NCBI RefSeq assembly: GCF_020379485.1
Contig: NC_063439.1
Coordinates: 15,629,188 to 15,693,187 of the forward strand
Source: Brassica napus
Taxonomy: Eukaryota; Streptophyta; Magnoliopsida; Brassicales; Brassicaceae
DNA length: 64,000 nucleotides
Direction of reading: 5' to 3'
The notes under the pieces were generated by a model. That model had not been told where the DNA came from. It saw nothing but the letters and a program-made list of their open reading frames with translations, and ran no database searches. Shown here one piece after another: positions 1 through 12,200 of this stretch. Numbering within the stretch: the first letter of the stretch is position 1; every line of letters starts with the position of its first letter. Made by a program: the position numbers and the translations under genes.

Positions 1-1028
1 CCACATTTCATAACAAGTATTATTCTAGGGTTTCCTTTGACTAATATATTTGCATACGCGTGTGGCTATTTATTGTGAATCTATTTTCATTCTTTTTACC
101 TTTGTAGGTAGATTTCTGGAAATATGGTTTCCCGAAAATATAAAATTGTCATGGGTATAATAATAAGCCCTAATGTTAAAACAATAATTAAGTGAAATTA
201 ATGAATAGCCGGAATGGTAAATTCCTACCATTTCATGAATATTTTTTTGAACTTTATTTTGTTTTGTATGAAACAACGTTCTACTGTTAATTTCAATGTA
301 ATTTCTATGGAAATTTCAATTTAAGTAAACAGATGATCGTTGCCAGGTGTGTGGTGGAGGTGAATCTGTCGACCAAGTATTATTTGTTGGTTATATAATT
401 TAGTAATTTGGAAGATAAGAACTACAAATTCCATCGTCGTTGTGCTCTTGATCTACAAATTCCATCATAGGTATTGAATCTATTCATCTGTGTCTCGTGC
501 TCTTAATCTGTCACAAGCCACCATGCAACTAGCAAGTCACGGTTCACAATTCACAATGGGAAGCGAGTATATATAGAAAAATACTTCACATGATCATTAA
601 TTTATCTTTTAACCTTATAAATATTCTATCACTCAGTGGTTGGTAATGAAGATCACCAAATTCGGCACAAACCTCAATGAATATATGTTTCATAATATTC
701 AGTGTGTTCAAGCAAGTTAAACACATCATAATTCATTGGATACGCGTGAGTCTTTACATAAACACTCAAATGAATATTCACAACAATTTAATGATGCAAT
801 CGCAAACAACCATAAATCATCAATCTGAACACTAGACTCATCTTAGACTCTTAGGAGATTGGCTAAGGAAGACTAGACCGAGTTTAAGCTTACATAACTT
901 GCTGGAAACTCAAGATTTAGAACGGCCACTGAACGGCCACTGAGATGGTTACAAGGCATGGAACCTATAACCAAGCTCACCAAGGAGTCTAGCGTCCAAA
1001 GAGGTCAAATAGGCTTACCCCCCTCCCC

Positions 1029-1073
<45 letters not shown>

Positions 1074-1462
1074 ATTTCTCTCAACCAACTGAACCAAGAC
1101 AAAATAGATGGAACATAAGAGTCAATAAATCAGTTCGCCCCCACGGAAAAATAATCCATCATAACGGTATAGAGAAAAATAGAAATAACCAAATAGCATA
1201 ATTTTTTTCCAGGACAACAATCAGCAAAGAGAGGGTAACCAGATTGATCCCACAATTCTCCTTGACCAACTAAACTAAGCAAACCCGATTGGAAAAATTA
1301 AATCAATCAGTCAAGAAAAATGCATATGTAAAGTAGTTTTAACAATTTAGTTCACTTAAAAAATATTAATAATTCTCTTTTTTTTTAAAGAAAATTTTAG
1401 CCACAAGAATAATACAAGTAGACATGATCATACATATGAACAAAATAATGTATTGAAAACTA
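1..1462. other. AT-rich intergenic DNA, no gene seen
   Basis: No open reading frame with recognisable protein similarity or exon structure is visible on either strand. The stretch is AT-rich and non-repetitive apart from the poly-C tract listed separately. It ends at the target duplication of the MULE element that follows. Confidence 0.6.
1030..1072. repeat. 43-nt uninterrupted poly-C tract
   Basis: A run of about 43 consecutive C residues follows a C/T-rich lead-in (CCCTCCCCTC). The opposite strand is poly-G. Such runs are rare in plant DNA, which usually has A/T homopolymers, and the exact length is likely to be unreliable in any assembly. Confidence 0.9.
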
Positions 1463-1878
1463 TATAAATTAGGGAAAATTTCCATAATAGAATGAAAAAA
1501 CCATATTATTTATCCTCTTAGTATAAAACCAACATTAGTTCGTCCCTATAGTATAATAATTGTGTTAAATCAAAAACTACCCATTGATTAATCAAACAAA
1601 ATTAAATTTAAACTAGTTTTATATATTAAAAACTTAATTAGAAAAAAAAGAAAAAAAAAACAAAAACCCAAATTTTGACCAAAAATAAGATTATGTTCTC
1701 TCCGCCTCTTTCTCTCTCTTTCCAAACGCGACTCCAAAGGTGATTTAGAGATTCTCGGTGAAATCAGCGGAGAGACTAGTGGCCGTGATATCAAGTCTCT
1801 CTTCAAGTGGAACACCCTTCATCTTGTTCATTCTGTTTTTTTTTTCATGTCTCTGTATTTGTGTTCTCAGTTGAGTCT

Positions 1879-2030
1879 GTGTTCTTCAATCGGGTTCTTC
1901 TTTACATGTTCCTCAATTGACTGATTGATTACAGTTTCTTATATGTGTTGTCGGCTTGGTTAGTTGATAGCGTGAACTACAAATGAATTAGGTTTGTGTT
2001 CTTCAATCGGGTTTCTCTTTACATGTTCCT
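1879..2030 (+). repeat. Tandem repeat interrupted by LINE insertion
   Basis: A segment of about 62 bp at 1879-1940 (starting TGTGTTCTTCAATCGGGTTC) recurs from 1995 to 2030 and then continues at 5421-5455, beyond the LINE. The two copies are close but not identical. Before the LINE inserted, this was a direct repeat of period about 115 bp inside the MULE. The LINE target duplication falls within the second unit. Confidence 0.7.
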
Positions 2031-5000
2031 TTTTTTGAATGAATGTTAAATTTTATTCATAAAAAAACTTTGTACAACAAGCGCAACCTTTATCTTATGA
2101 AGTACAACTTTCAAAATCAATTACTACCATAACTACGAAAGCTTTAGAAATATTCACATTCTAGTACATAACCGAAATTGCATAAGCTCATCCATTCCTT
2201 TAACTCCCTTTGCTCTCATCAGGCTAATCTTGTTTCGAATCACCTTATCAATCATTCTCTTCAGTGCTGACAACGGCAACATCTTGTCTCCATGTTTAAT
2301 CTTGTTTCGTTCCATCCAAAACACATACAAAACCGCCTGAAATGCATATCTAACACAGAACATACTCTTCTTTTCCATTGTCTCATCAGTTATAAGAATC
2401 ATAGTCTCAAACCAGACATTTGTATAGGAGCTTCGCAATATTCCTTTGGTAATATGCTCCCAAACCTGAGAGGAGTAGGAACACTCAAACAAAAAGTGGT
2501 CTCTCGATTCTGGAGCATTCTTGCAGAGGACACACGTTGTGTCAATACGATGGTTCCACCTAGCAACTCTATCCAAAGTGGACATTCTATCCATCGTCGA
2601 CAGCCAAGCCATGAAACCAAACTTTGGCGTAGCTTGAGAGAACCAAATACCAAGAACCCAAGAACAATGCGTCTTAGTCTCCCTCAGCAACATCCAAGTC
2701 TCATGAGGCGAGAATTTCTGCTTAAATCCCGACTTACTTCTCAATAAACTGACATCATCCTTAACAGAGATTAGCTTCCTTTCAATTATGTTCAGATCTG
2801 ATTCAATGTCATTAGTAACCCTGTTTGATTTCTTCTTCTTCTCCGAGTGTTTGAGACTGCTTCCTCAATCGTAGCTCCCCTTTTAACACATATATCAATA
2901 ATCTCTCTCTCTCCCAACAAATCAGAGAGCACACCTTTGTCTGACCATCTATCATACCAGAAGGAGGTATGCCTACCATTTCCCAATTCTTTCCTATAAA
3001 AAGACTTATTCACATCTTTCAATTTCAACATCTTTCTCCACTTTCAAGAACCAACTTGCATTTTTGAGCTCACTTCCCAGAAACTTTTGCCCTTAAGCAG
3101 GTTGAATCTAATCCATTTACCCCACAACGACTCACCTGATAACATTCTCCAAATAAGCTTAAGCCTATACACCTTATTAACTTCTTTTGATATCTTAGCC
3201 CCAGCCCACCTTCATTTTTGATCATACATACATCTTTCCACGCTACTTTAGCACATGTGATTTTGAGCTCGGGCCCTGTCCATAGAAATGCAGAGCAAAT
3301 TTGTTCCACCTCCTTTATGCATTTGCTTGGGATACGAAAAACAGCTGACCAGAAGTTGACAATTCTCATAAAAACTACTTTGATCAATTGAAGGCGTCCT
3401 GCATAGGACAAAAATCTGCACGTCCAAGAACTTATCATGTATCTGATTTTTTACAAAAGAGGAAAATAATCTTGCTTTCTCATCGCCTGAGTCATGAGAG
3501 CGAGACCCAGATAACGAAAGGTAGTTCACCCTCAGCAAACGAGAAGTTTGTCAATATACTCCTCTTCTCTGCCTCTGGAACACCAGCCATATAAATCATA
3601 GATTTCTCTAGGCTTAATTGTAGTCCCGACCACACCTCAAACTCATCAAACATAGTTAGAGCTCCTTCTATAGACTCCTTCAACCCTTCCAAAAGGACCA
3701 TTAGATCATCCGCAAAAGAAAGATGCGTGAGAGAGAGTGATTGACATCTTGGGTGGAACTTGAACTTCCTCTCTTCCACAGCTCTATCAATTTTGTGGGA
3801 CAGAACATTCATACACATCACGAACAAATACGAAGAAAGTGAGCACCCCTGTCAAAGACCTTCTGAGCTTTGAAAATAACCCACAAGGTCTCCATTCACT
3901 TGCACCGAGAAAGAGGGACTGGTGTTACACAATTTGATCCAGTGGATAAACTTCTCATGAATACCTAAAGCTCTCAAACTCTTCAACACAAACATCCATT
4001 GAACATAGTCAAAGGCCTTGGAGATATCAATTTTCATCACGCATCTAGGAGTAACCGAGTCTCCGTGATAGTCCTTGACTAGTTCCGAAACTAAGAGCAC
4101 ATTCTCCAGGAGTAACCATCCTTTCAAAAATGCAAAATGATTTTCTGAAATGATTCTTGGAAGTAACTCCTTCAACCGATTAGCATTGATTTTTGATACT
4201 ACCTTGTATAGGATGTTGCAGCATACTATCAGACGATAATCTCTCATCTCTAGGGAATCCAGTTTTTTTTGGAATTAGTACTACAATTGTGGAATTGACT
4301 TCTTTAGGTAGAAACCCAAATATGAATACTGACTGAACAACAACAGTGAAATCTTGAGCAAGCACAGACCAGGTAGTTTTGAAAAACTCACAAGGGAAAA
4401 CCGTTTGGTCCCATTGATTTATTATTTGGCATAGCAAAGAGCACCTTGCGTATCTCCTCATCGGTGACTTCTACTTCCAACATTCGGAAATCTTCTGAAG
4501 AGCATCTGAACTTAAGCAAATCTTGTAACTCTTCTTCTGAGGTACCCTGATAATTCTTCTGATTAAGAAATTATGAAAAGAACCTTTCTGCCTCATGTTT
4601 TATATCCGAGTGAGTAGTTACTAAGATTCCCTTCGAGCATCTGATTTCTCGAATCAGATTCTGATCTTGCCTTGTATTGATAGCTCTGTGGAACGTCTTG
4701 TTATTCTGATTACCAACATCTAACCAATGAAGTTTACCTCTCTTCTTCAAAAAATCCTCTTCAAGACTCGGAACATGCACACTTACCATAAGCTTCAGCT
4801 TCCTCTTGAATGGCAACTTCACTTGGCTGAGATAGAGTTACTTTATGCTTTTCACAGAGATAGCCAAACACCTCCTTTTCTCTTTTTGTTAAGTTACCTA
4901 ACTTGTCTCTTCCCCACTCTCTTATTAACAGCTTCAAATTCTTGAGATTTTTTGAGAATCTGAACATAGCTGAGGTGGAATGAAACAGCCTTTCTGTTGA

Positions 5001-5405
5001 CTCCCAATACTCCTTAACCATAGGTAGAAAGCTTTGTATACTTCCTATAGCATTAACGTACTTAAAAGGCTTCTTATTTTCTCACTAGGAGGAAACAGTT
5101 GAACCTTGCACCTCATGTAATCAGAGCATTCCCCTGGTTTAAATACTGAGTAAGCATTGTTGAACCGATGCAGAGTATCTTCATTCAGTAATACTCTATC
5201 TAGCTTCTTGCATATAACACCTTCTTCCTTTTTATTGCACCATGTGTACAGCAGTCCTTGATAAGCCATGTCAGTGAGATGGCAGTGAAGAACCAGTCTC
5301 TGAAAATCCCTCATTCCAATCGGAAGCCTTCCCAAATTCGCAAAAATCGAGTTCTCCTCACCCTCTAGAATCTCATTAAAGTCCCCATGATTCTCATCAG
5401 GCTAA
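2031..5405 (-). mobile_element. 5'-truncated L1-type LINE with 15-bp target duplication
   Basis: The insertion is bounded by TCTTTACATGTTCCT at 2016-2030 and 5406-5420, a perfect 15-bp target duplication. A short T run at the left boundary is the poly-A tail of a minus-strand insertion. The internal sequence encodes, in minus-strand order, the end of an endonuclease domain, a reverse transcriptase and a zf-RVT-type zinc-binding tail. The element is truncated near the GDFNE motif of the endonuclease, so ORF1 and the 5' UTR are missing. Truncation at the 5' end is normal for LINE retroposition. It is nested in the MULE and therefore younger than it. Confidence 0.9.
2154..5395 (-). pseudogene. 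LINE ORF2 remnant (endonuclease end, RT, zf-RVT)
   Basis: Minus-strand fragments in several frames add up to most of an L1-type ORF2. At 5045-5335 lies the end of the APE-like endonuclease, where the usual catalytic SDH triplet reads SDY. At 3852-4247 is reverse transcriptase with motif A (KIDISKAFDYVQW). At 3492-3827 is motif C as FADD. At 2154-2744 is the C-terminal region with the WLSTMDRMSTLDR and CVLCKNAPESRDHLF-like Cys/His pattern of the RT-associated zinc-binding domain (here ESRDHFLFEC). The reading frame is broken repeatedly between these blocks, so no full protein can be made. Inactive copy. Confidence 0.9.
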
Positions 5406-5460
5406 TCTTTACATGTTCCTCAGTTGACTGCTTATTTGATTATAGTTTTTTTATGACATG

Positions 5461-5990
5461 TCACCATCTTGTTTATTTTCTCTTCCGGCAGGTTAGAATT
5501 TGCTGTTGGAACATCTATTGTTTTTAGTAAGTACTCTCCATGAGGTACTTTTACATTGGTGAGTGTCTGGAGAAGACGAACCAAAGATTTTTTCGAAGGA
5601 GAATAACTTTTTTGAAATCTTGGAAGAAGGTCAGAAAGTCGATATAGTTAAGTACATTGATTACATGAGTGCCTTTCAAGCCGGTGGAAACTTTCTCATG
5701 CTCTACAAAAGACACGTTCGATGGCAAAACAGTCTCAGAGCTAAGGTATGAAGCATATGTGCCAATGGTCTTACGATACCTCATCTTAATTTGTACATCG
5801 GCTAGATCAAACTGGAACACCCATAAGATTTTTGTTGCGCACCATCTGTACATTTCTTCACCTTGGAGATGGTTTTGATGCTTGCAAGTTCTTGATCAAC
5901 GAACTGAAGGCGTCCGTTCCAATACAAAAGAAAGAGGTGTACGCTAATGTAGAGATTTGGAAGAGAATTCTGAGGTTTTGGAAATCAGGT
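5461..5990 (+). other. Unrecognised genic-looking segment inside the MULE
   Basis: A 62-codon open frame at 5563-5751 starts MSGEDEPKIFSKENNFFEIL and is preceded by an acceptor-like CTTCCGGCAG at about 5490 and followed by further GC-richer sequence to about 5990. The composition and the splice-like signals differ from the AT-rich flanks, which suggests an exon fragment carried by the MULE. I do not recognise the protein. It could equally be part of a decayed MULE-encoded gene. Confidence 0.35.
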
Positions 5991-6530
5991 TTTTCTTATC
6001 TGTAGAATGTATTTTCTACATTGCGTAAAACCCATATAAGCAGATTATACCATATGTATCCTTTTGAGTAATCTCTAGATTTCATATTCTTAGAATTTTA
6101 GAATTGCTCATAAAATATAAGCTGCATTCAGAAAAAATGTAGCTATCTTTATAATGTGTAGACTTCGCATTCCTCATATTTAGATTTTTTTAAGTAGATT
6201 ATTCGTTCTAGAGAAAGTAGATTAACTTCTTTAATCTGAAATTCAATTTCTACCCACCTATTTTACGTAGAAGATGAAATCTGCTTTCCATATAACATCA
6301 TTTAAAATTTTAATTTAACAAGTTTTCAACCCAAAAAAAATATCAGTTTGTATATATGAGTATTTCATCAATTGTTTATATTTTTATAATTTTTGATTCA
6401 TAAAACTATTTATTTCATTAAGTTTGAAAAATGGAAAGGATAATAAAGAAAAATGAACAAAAAAGTTTAATACTAAAGGGACAAAGATAGTAAATTTTCA
6501 TTATATTTTGGCAAATTTCCCTATAAATTA

Positions 6531-7927
6531 AATTATATATATTATACAACAATATTACTGAACTAATATGTGCTATGTTTCTAACATCATAGAAAATTTT
6601 GATAACCGAAAAGTATGTTGGATCTGGAATTTGACATTAGCCGATGAAATGTACTTTGAAAACGAAACATAAAACATATTCAGATGATAAAATAAATTAA
6701 CACATAGATCAAACATTCATAATGTAATGTTATATATACATAAAGAACATGTGATAATAACATGTTATAATATGTTATAATATCATTGCTGGTTACAAGT
6801 TTGATATACTTTTATAGCTATCAGAATTATGTTGATGGTGTTATCAATATAGCACATATTCATGAATATTTGTCATCTGATTCATATAATTCATGTAGTT
6901 TTTAATTTAATGTTCTGTATAAGTGTCTGGTCATATAATAGTATAAATATTTGTATGGACCGTTTCAGTTGTAAATGGAGCCCTGTGCTGAAAAAAATAG
7001 AGCTTTTTAAAGAAAAGAAATAAAATTTGGATTTAAAAAAAAAATAATAATTTTAAAACATTTCGGACCCTAATGTAGATTAAAAGTTTTATAAACGGTT
7101 ATGGATCATGTGCAAATGTGCTGGGAGCACATGCACAGGACCGGGACTTACGCTTAGTTGTTGTGGCTTATCAGTTTCGTCTGTTTGGTTTATCCGAATC
7201 AGTTTTCTCTTCTTTTTAGTTAGTATCATGTTGACAGAAAAAGAAAAAAAAACATAGCCGAATTTGACCAGGACGGAAGTAAACCCTGAGTTCTTTCCCT
7301 AACCAAATTGTACGACCACCACACTCTCAGACGCGTATTCACCAAGTACGAGCCAGTCAGACTTCAAGTACGAATTGTGGCTTTTTGTGTTGACTAATAT
7401 TTATTATTCCTTAATTTAGTTTGTTGACTAACTAATTAATTAATTAATTAACTAGGTTTTGACCCGTGCGCCCGCATGGGTGTATATTTTGCATAATTAT
7501 ATATTTTTGTTAGTTGTAGACTTGTAAGTTAATGTTTCATAGGTTATTGAGTTCTGATATATAGTGTATCTTGTTCATTTTGCTTGGTATTGAATTTTAA
7601 ACTATTAGTTGTTATTTATTTTCAATCGTACTTTTTTTTATTTTTACTTGGTAAATTAAACAATTAAGTGTAAAATATTGGAGTATTTTGTTTAGATTGG
7701 GTGTGTTTTATTAAACTATACTATAAAATTTGTGTGATCTTTAGAGATAAGCATTACTTGGTTGGCAAGTTTTTTTGGAAGATAATTACGTGATTGCGTT
7801 AATTCTTTGATCCCTTTTTTAAATGCTGACTGCGTACAATTAGGAAACAATATTCTTTGTTGATTTGTTTTTTAATAATCGTAAATTTATGAGTCGTTTT
7901 TGGAATATTTTCTCATATGGAAGGAAA
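6531..7927. other. AT-rich intergenic DNA, no gene seen
   Basis: No supported gene. The stretch has long A/T runs, an ATTAATTAATTAA-type repeat near 7432-7452, and a GC-richer motif (GACCCGTGCGCCCGCATGGG, about 7461-7480) of the kind often seen near Helitron-type repeats in Brassicaceae. I could not define element ends there. Confidence 0.5.
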
Positions 7928-7936
7928 TAAGTTTGA

Positions 7937-8476
7937 GGGCAATTGTCAATAATAGCACCTTTGAAGTTTATGTCTCAAAAATAGCAGTAGAAGGAGAAAG
8001 TCACAAAAATGACATTCATTAAAGGGTAAAATATCCCTAATACCCTTGGTTTAAAATTAAATAAACAAACAAAAATAAATAAAAATAAATAAAATAAAAA
8101 TAAAAAAATGAAAAAACGAATTTTTTTTTTATAGTTTCAGATTATATGTTTTCAGATTCGAAATTTTTATAATTTTTTTTTTCGAATTTTTTTTTTAAAA
8201 TTTTTTTTTCAAATTTTCTTTTTATAATTTAAAAATACTTTTTGAAACTGTTTTTAAAATTTTTATTTTTTATTTTAGTATTTTTTTTTATAAAATTTTA
8301 AACCCTAATTCCAAAACCCCCACCCCTTAACTCTAAACCCTAAGGTTTGGATTAATTAACCCAAGGGGTATAAGTGTATATTTACCTCTTTAATGAAACC
8401 TATTTTTGTGACTTTGAGCCTTGAGTGCTACTTTGGGAACATAAACTTGGTTTAGTGCTATTCTAGTCTTTTTCTC
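7937..8476. mobile_element. MULE-type MITE, copy 1 (540 bp)
   Basis: The ends form long imperfect inverted repeats of about 100 bp: GGGCAATTGTCAATAATAGCA on the left pairs with the complement of ...GCTATTCTAGTCTTTTTCTC on the right, and both arms contain GTCACAAAAAT followed by CATTAAAG. A 9-bp target duplication with one mismatch flanks it (TAAGTTTGA at 7928-7936, TAAGTTTAA at 8477-8485). The same family occurs at 37218-37745 and 40605-41132 in inverse orientation. The interior is A/T-rich and non-coding, with a short telomere-like CTAAACCCTAA stretch. Confidence 0.85.
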
Positions 8477-8485
8477 TAAGTTTAA

Positions 8486-9243
8486 TTAGGTACGCTTTTA
8501 TATGCAAAATCTTAACTAATATGATATTTAAGGAGCATATTATATGCATATACAAAAAATACCAAATTGATAAACAATAAAAAATATTTGACTTTGGGAA
8601 CCAAAATCTAAACCATAAAACAACCAGACCGTACCTTTATTATAAAATTAATATACTAAATGTTGGTAAGCATAGTCATAAAAAATATTATTCACTGTTT
8701 ATATCATGCATATGTAATAGAAAACGTGAATATAATGGTGTAGATACGTTTTGATATGAAAGATATTTTGTAAATATATGTTCAATCGATTGGTTTGCAA
8801 CGGGTTAACAGATTTTAAAACATTTGGTTATTGATTTTTTGTGTTCGGCTGATAAAATTCTAAATTTAGCATTGATTTGGGTAATTAACAATTTGTAAGC
8901 CCAAAACAATATTGTGGGTGAGTAAGAAAGATGAAAAGGCAAAAATGTTTCAGAAAAAAAGAAGTAAAATGACAGAATTTGATGGCAGTGGCATAAAGAT
9001 GTAATTTTTGTGCAACTCTAAGGAGTAATTACTGTTTGTACTTCTGCCTTAATAGTTTAGATAATCAAAACCATCATGTAAAAAGGAAGAAGAGAGAGAG
9101 AAATAAAACCCTCATTCACAACTCTAACCCCCCTTGGATCAAACATAGTACACTTGCTAGTGGCAGGACGAAAGAAAGAGAATCGCCTTTTTATTGGTCT
9201 CTTCGAAGAAGAATCTCTCTACCCTTCTCTTTCTCCGTTTTCC
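8486..9243. other. Upstream region of the DCL3 gene
   Basis: AT-rich sequence without another gene. From about 9080 it becomes purine- and then pyrimidine-rich (GAAGAGAGAGAGAAA, CTCTCTACCCTTCTCTTTCTCC), typical of a plant 5' untranslated region directly before the start codon at 9244. No unambiguous TATA box could be picked out. Confidence 0.4.
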
Positions 9244-12200
9244 ATGGAAGGAGACGAACCTCGTGGAGGAGGAAGCGATTCTCTTTCTGTCAAGAGGAAA
9301 TTCTATGAAATCGATGAAGATTCTTCTCCTATGAACGGGTATCTTCTCTCTTCCTAGTTGCTTTTGGGTCTTGTTCACTAAAGCCTTTTCCTTTGCAGCA
9401 GTTCCGAGTTGTACGAGGTTGCACAGACCAGGAACACTATTGCTCTTCTGGAAACAGGAGTTGATAAGTTTGGGGTAATCAACTTGCTTATAAAACCCAT
9501 TCCTTCTTCTGATTCCCCCAAAAGATTCATCATTTGCTTGGCCCCTACTGTCAATCTCGTCAAACAGGCAACTCCCTTTCTCTACTCTTTATTTGATTGA
9601 TTTCTTCTCTGTAACAAGATTGTTTGTTTTCTTTTTTCCCTATGGATTTAGCATTGCTGTGAGATTAGAGCACATTTAAATCTGAAGGTTGAAGACTACT
9701 ATGGAGCTAAAGGAGTTGATAAGTGGACATCACACCGCTGGGAAGAGGAACTTTTTAAGAACGAGGCAAGTTATATGCTAACAACTGATCTCACTAACAG
9801 CTATCACATACACTTTGTCTGTTGCCTAACCCAGTTGATCTGTCTATTACCTTTTTTGTCTGGTTCAGGTTCTAGTTATGACTCCTCAAATATTTCTAGA
9901 TGCCCTTAGAGGTGGATTCCTGAAAGTAGAGATGGTACGCCTTCTTGTAATAGATGAATGCCACCGCACCACTGGCAATCATCCTTATGCAATGATTATG
10001 AAGGTAGTGCTTTCTCATTTGTATTTTCGGTAACCAGAGTCAGTCAATAAACTATTATCTTCCTGCTTTGCGTGAAGGAGTTCTATCACAAAGCTACAGA
10101 CAAACCGAGGATGTTTGGATTGACTACGACAGCCGCCATTAGAAAAGGCATGCTATTTCGAGTTTCCTCTTTACGTAACTGTTTTGTTAATGTTCCTCAT
10201 TGAACTGTGCAGATCAAGTATCAGAACTGGAGAACCTCATGGACTCGCAGGTACTTTGTTTATTGTGTAAAAAAAGAAAAGAAATGTGTACTCGTTCACA
10301 AAATGCAAGATTTACTTTGGAAATTTCAGATTTTTAATCCTCAAGGGCAGAAAGGGGTGGACAAGTTTGTTACAAAAGTGAAAGAAGGTCCAGTATTTTA
10401 TGACCCAGCACCTTTATGCCGTCTGGAACTGAAAGATAAGTTGCGAACTTCACACCTCAAGGTAATATTATATGCTCACTGATTATGAGCCAGAGCTTTG
10501 CTCTTTCCTATTATCTTTCACAAGGTTTGAAAAGGTTGTATCTTGTTCCACAGTTTGATGCTTCTCTGTTAAGTCTTCTTCAAGAACTGGAAAAAGGCAA
10601 TTGTCAGGACGTGGAGGAGAATAAGTTTAAGGCATATCAAAAGCGACTGTCCGCTGACTACCACGATATTTTGCATTGCCTTGATAGTCTTGGCCTCATT
10701 TGCGCACATTTGGTATTCTTTCTGTCACATACGACCACGCCACATATAATATTCTGTGATGAATTAACATATATATTTTAAAAATCTTGCCTTCATTTAA
10801 AGGCGGCTGAAATCTGCTTGGAGAAAATCTCGGAAACCGAAACTTATAACGAATGCTCAATGGTGTGCAAGGAGTTTCTTAGTGATGTTTTATCCACACT
10901 TGGGCTGTTTTTGCAGAAAGGTACGGTATTAGAAGCTCTTTTTGCATTGAGGCTTCGAAATCACTAATTTAATCTTTTGTGTGATTTAAAAGAAGAAAAG
11001 AATTCGGTAGATTTGCCGCAAGACAATCCGTCAGCAGTGATTTCGGGACTTGTATCTCCCAAGTTACAAGAACTTTTCCATCTATTGGATTCATTGAGGT
11101 AACTTATATATTGTATTTTTTTTTCAATTCCCAAAATTGCAACAAAGGCTCATTCTGTTCTGACGATTTTAATTCGCTTACAGAGGTGAAATGCAAAAGC
11201 CATGCCTTATTATAGTTGAGAGAATCATAACTGCAGAAGTGATCGAAAGATACGTGAAGAAACAAGCCTCTTTAGGTTACCTTTACGTCTTATCTTTAAT
11301 CGGAAACAACGCCTCTACCCAAGCATTGGCACAGAAAATGCAAGATTCATTTCATGTTGGCAAGGTTACATGTTCTTTATCACCGTAGACGGTTAACAGA
11401 TTGAAGTTATATTATGTTTTCTCTGAAAGCTTTTTGTTTTTTTTAAATGGATGCAGGTAAATCTTGTATTTATCACTGACGTGGTCGAAGAAGGGTTTCA
11501 CATGCCAGATTGCTCATGCATGGTATGTTTTGACCTGCCCAAAACAGTGTGTAGTTACTCGCAGTCTCAAGAACTGGCCAAACAGAGTAACTCTAAGTCT
11601 ATCATGTTTCTTGAAAGGTAGGAGAGAGTCTTGGTTAACAGAACGTGTTTGCTGAAACCCAATGCCCTCTTTTGCATCTCAGTTTTTCCATACAAAAATT
11701 TTGTAGGGGGAACCCCAGCCAAAGAGATCATCTGTATGACCTTATGCGAAGACAAGTACCAAAAGAAACTCCAAACCAAGCGAATTGTCAGGACTTGAAA
11801 GAGAACGGAGCCACGGTTCATGATGAACCAGCGCCAAAAGAGCAGTCGGCTAATAAAAGGTTACGTCAACTGCAAGTGTTGGATAAGAATCTGCTACAAT
11901 GCAGCGCCAAAGAGAAGGCCCCCTCTTCTAAAAGTAAATCATCTGCGTCGGCTGCAGGTATGTGTCACACATCAGCAGATGCACATCATACGAGGTCATG
12001 GCGTTTCTCTTGATGTTCTTATATAATTCTATTCTTTGGACAGGTTCCAAAAAGCGGAAGGAGTTGCACGGGACAACCCGTGCAAACGCATTGTCAGGAA
12101 TCTGGGGAGAAAATCTTGATGGTGCCATCTTTCAGGCTTATAAGTTGGACTTCTGGAGTAATATCTCTGGGGACGCGTACTCTAGTTTCTCTCTTCTGAT

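Larger units (their letters stand above)
1472..6521. mobile_element. Mutator-like (MULE) element with nested LINE
   Basis: A perfect 9-bp target duplication, TATAAATTA, flanks the element at 1463-1471 and 6522-6530. The ends are inverted repeats: GGGAAAATTTCC on the left and, read inward from the right, GGGAAATTTGCC. Similarity continues imperfectly for about 100 bp. A 9-bp duplication with long imperfect TIRs is the hallmark of Mutator-like elements. Without the nested LINE the element is about 1.66 kb. It holds no visible MULE transposase but does hold genic-looking sequence at about 1680-1830 and 5461-5990, so it may be a non-autonomous or gene-fragment-carrying MULE. The superfamily call rests on ends and target duplication only. 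Confidence 0.8.

Noticed and set aside
7453..7490. Helitron end
   Set aside because: The GC-rich motif resembles Helitron-type repeats, but no TC start, CTRR end or terminal hairpin could be assigned.
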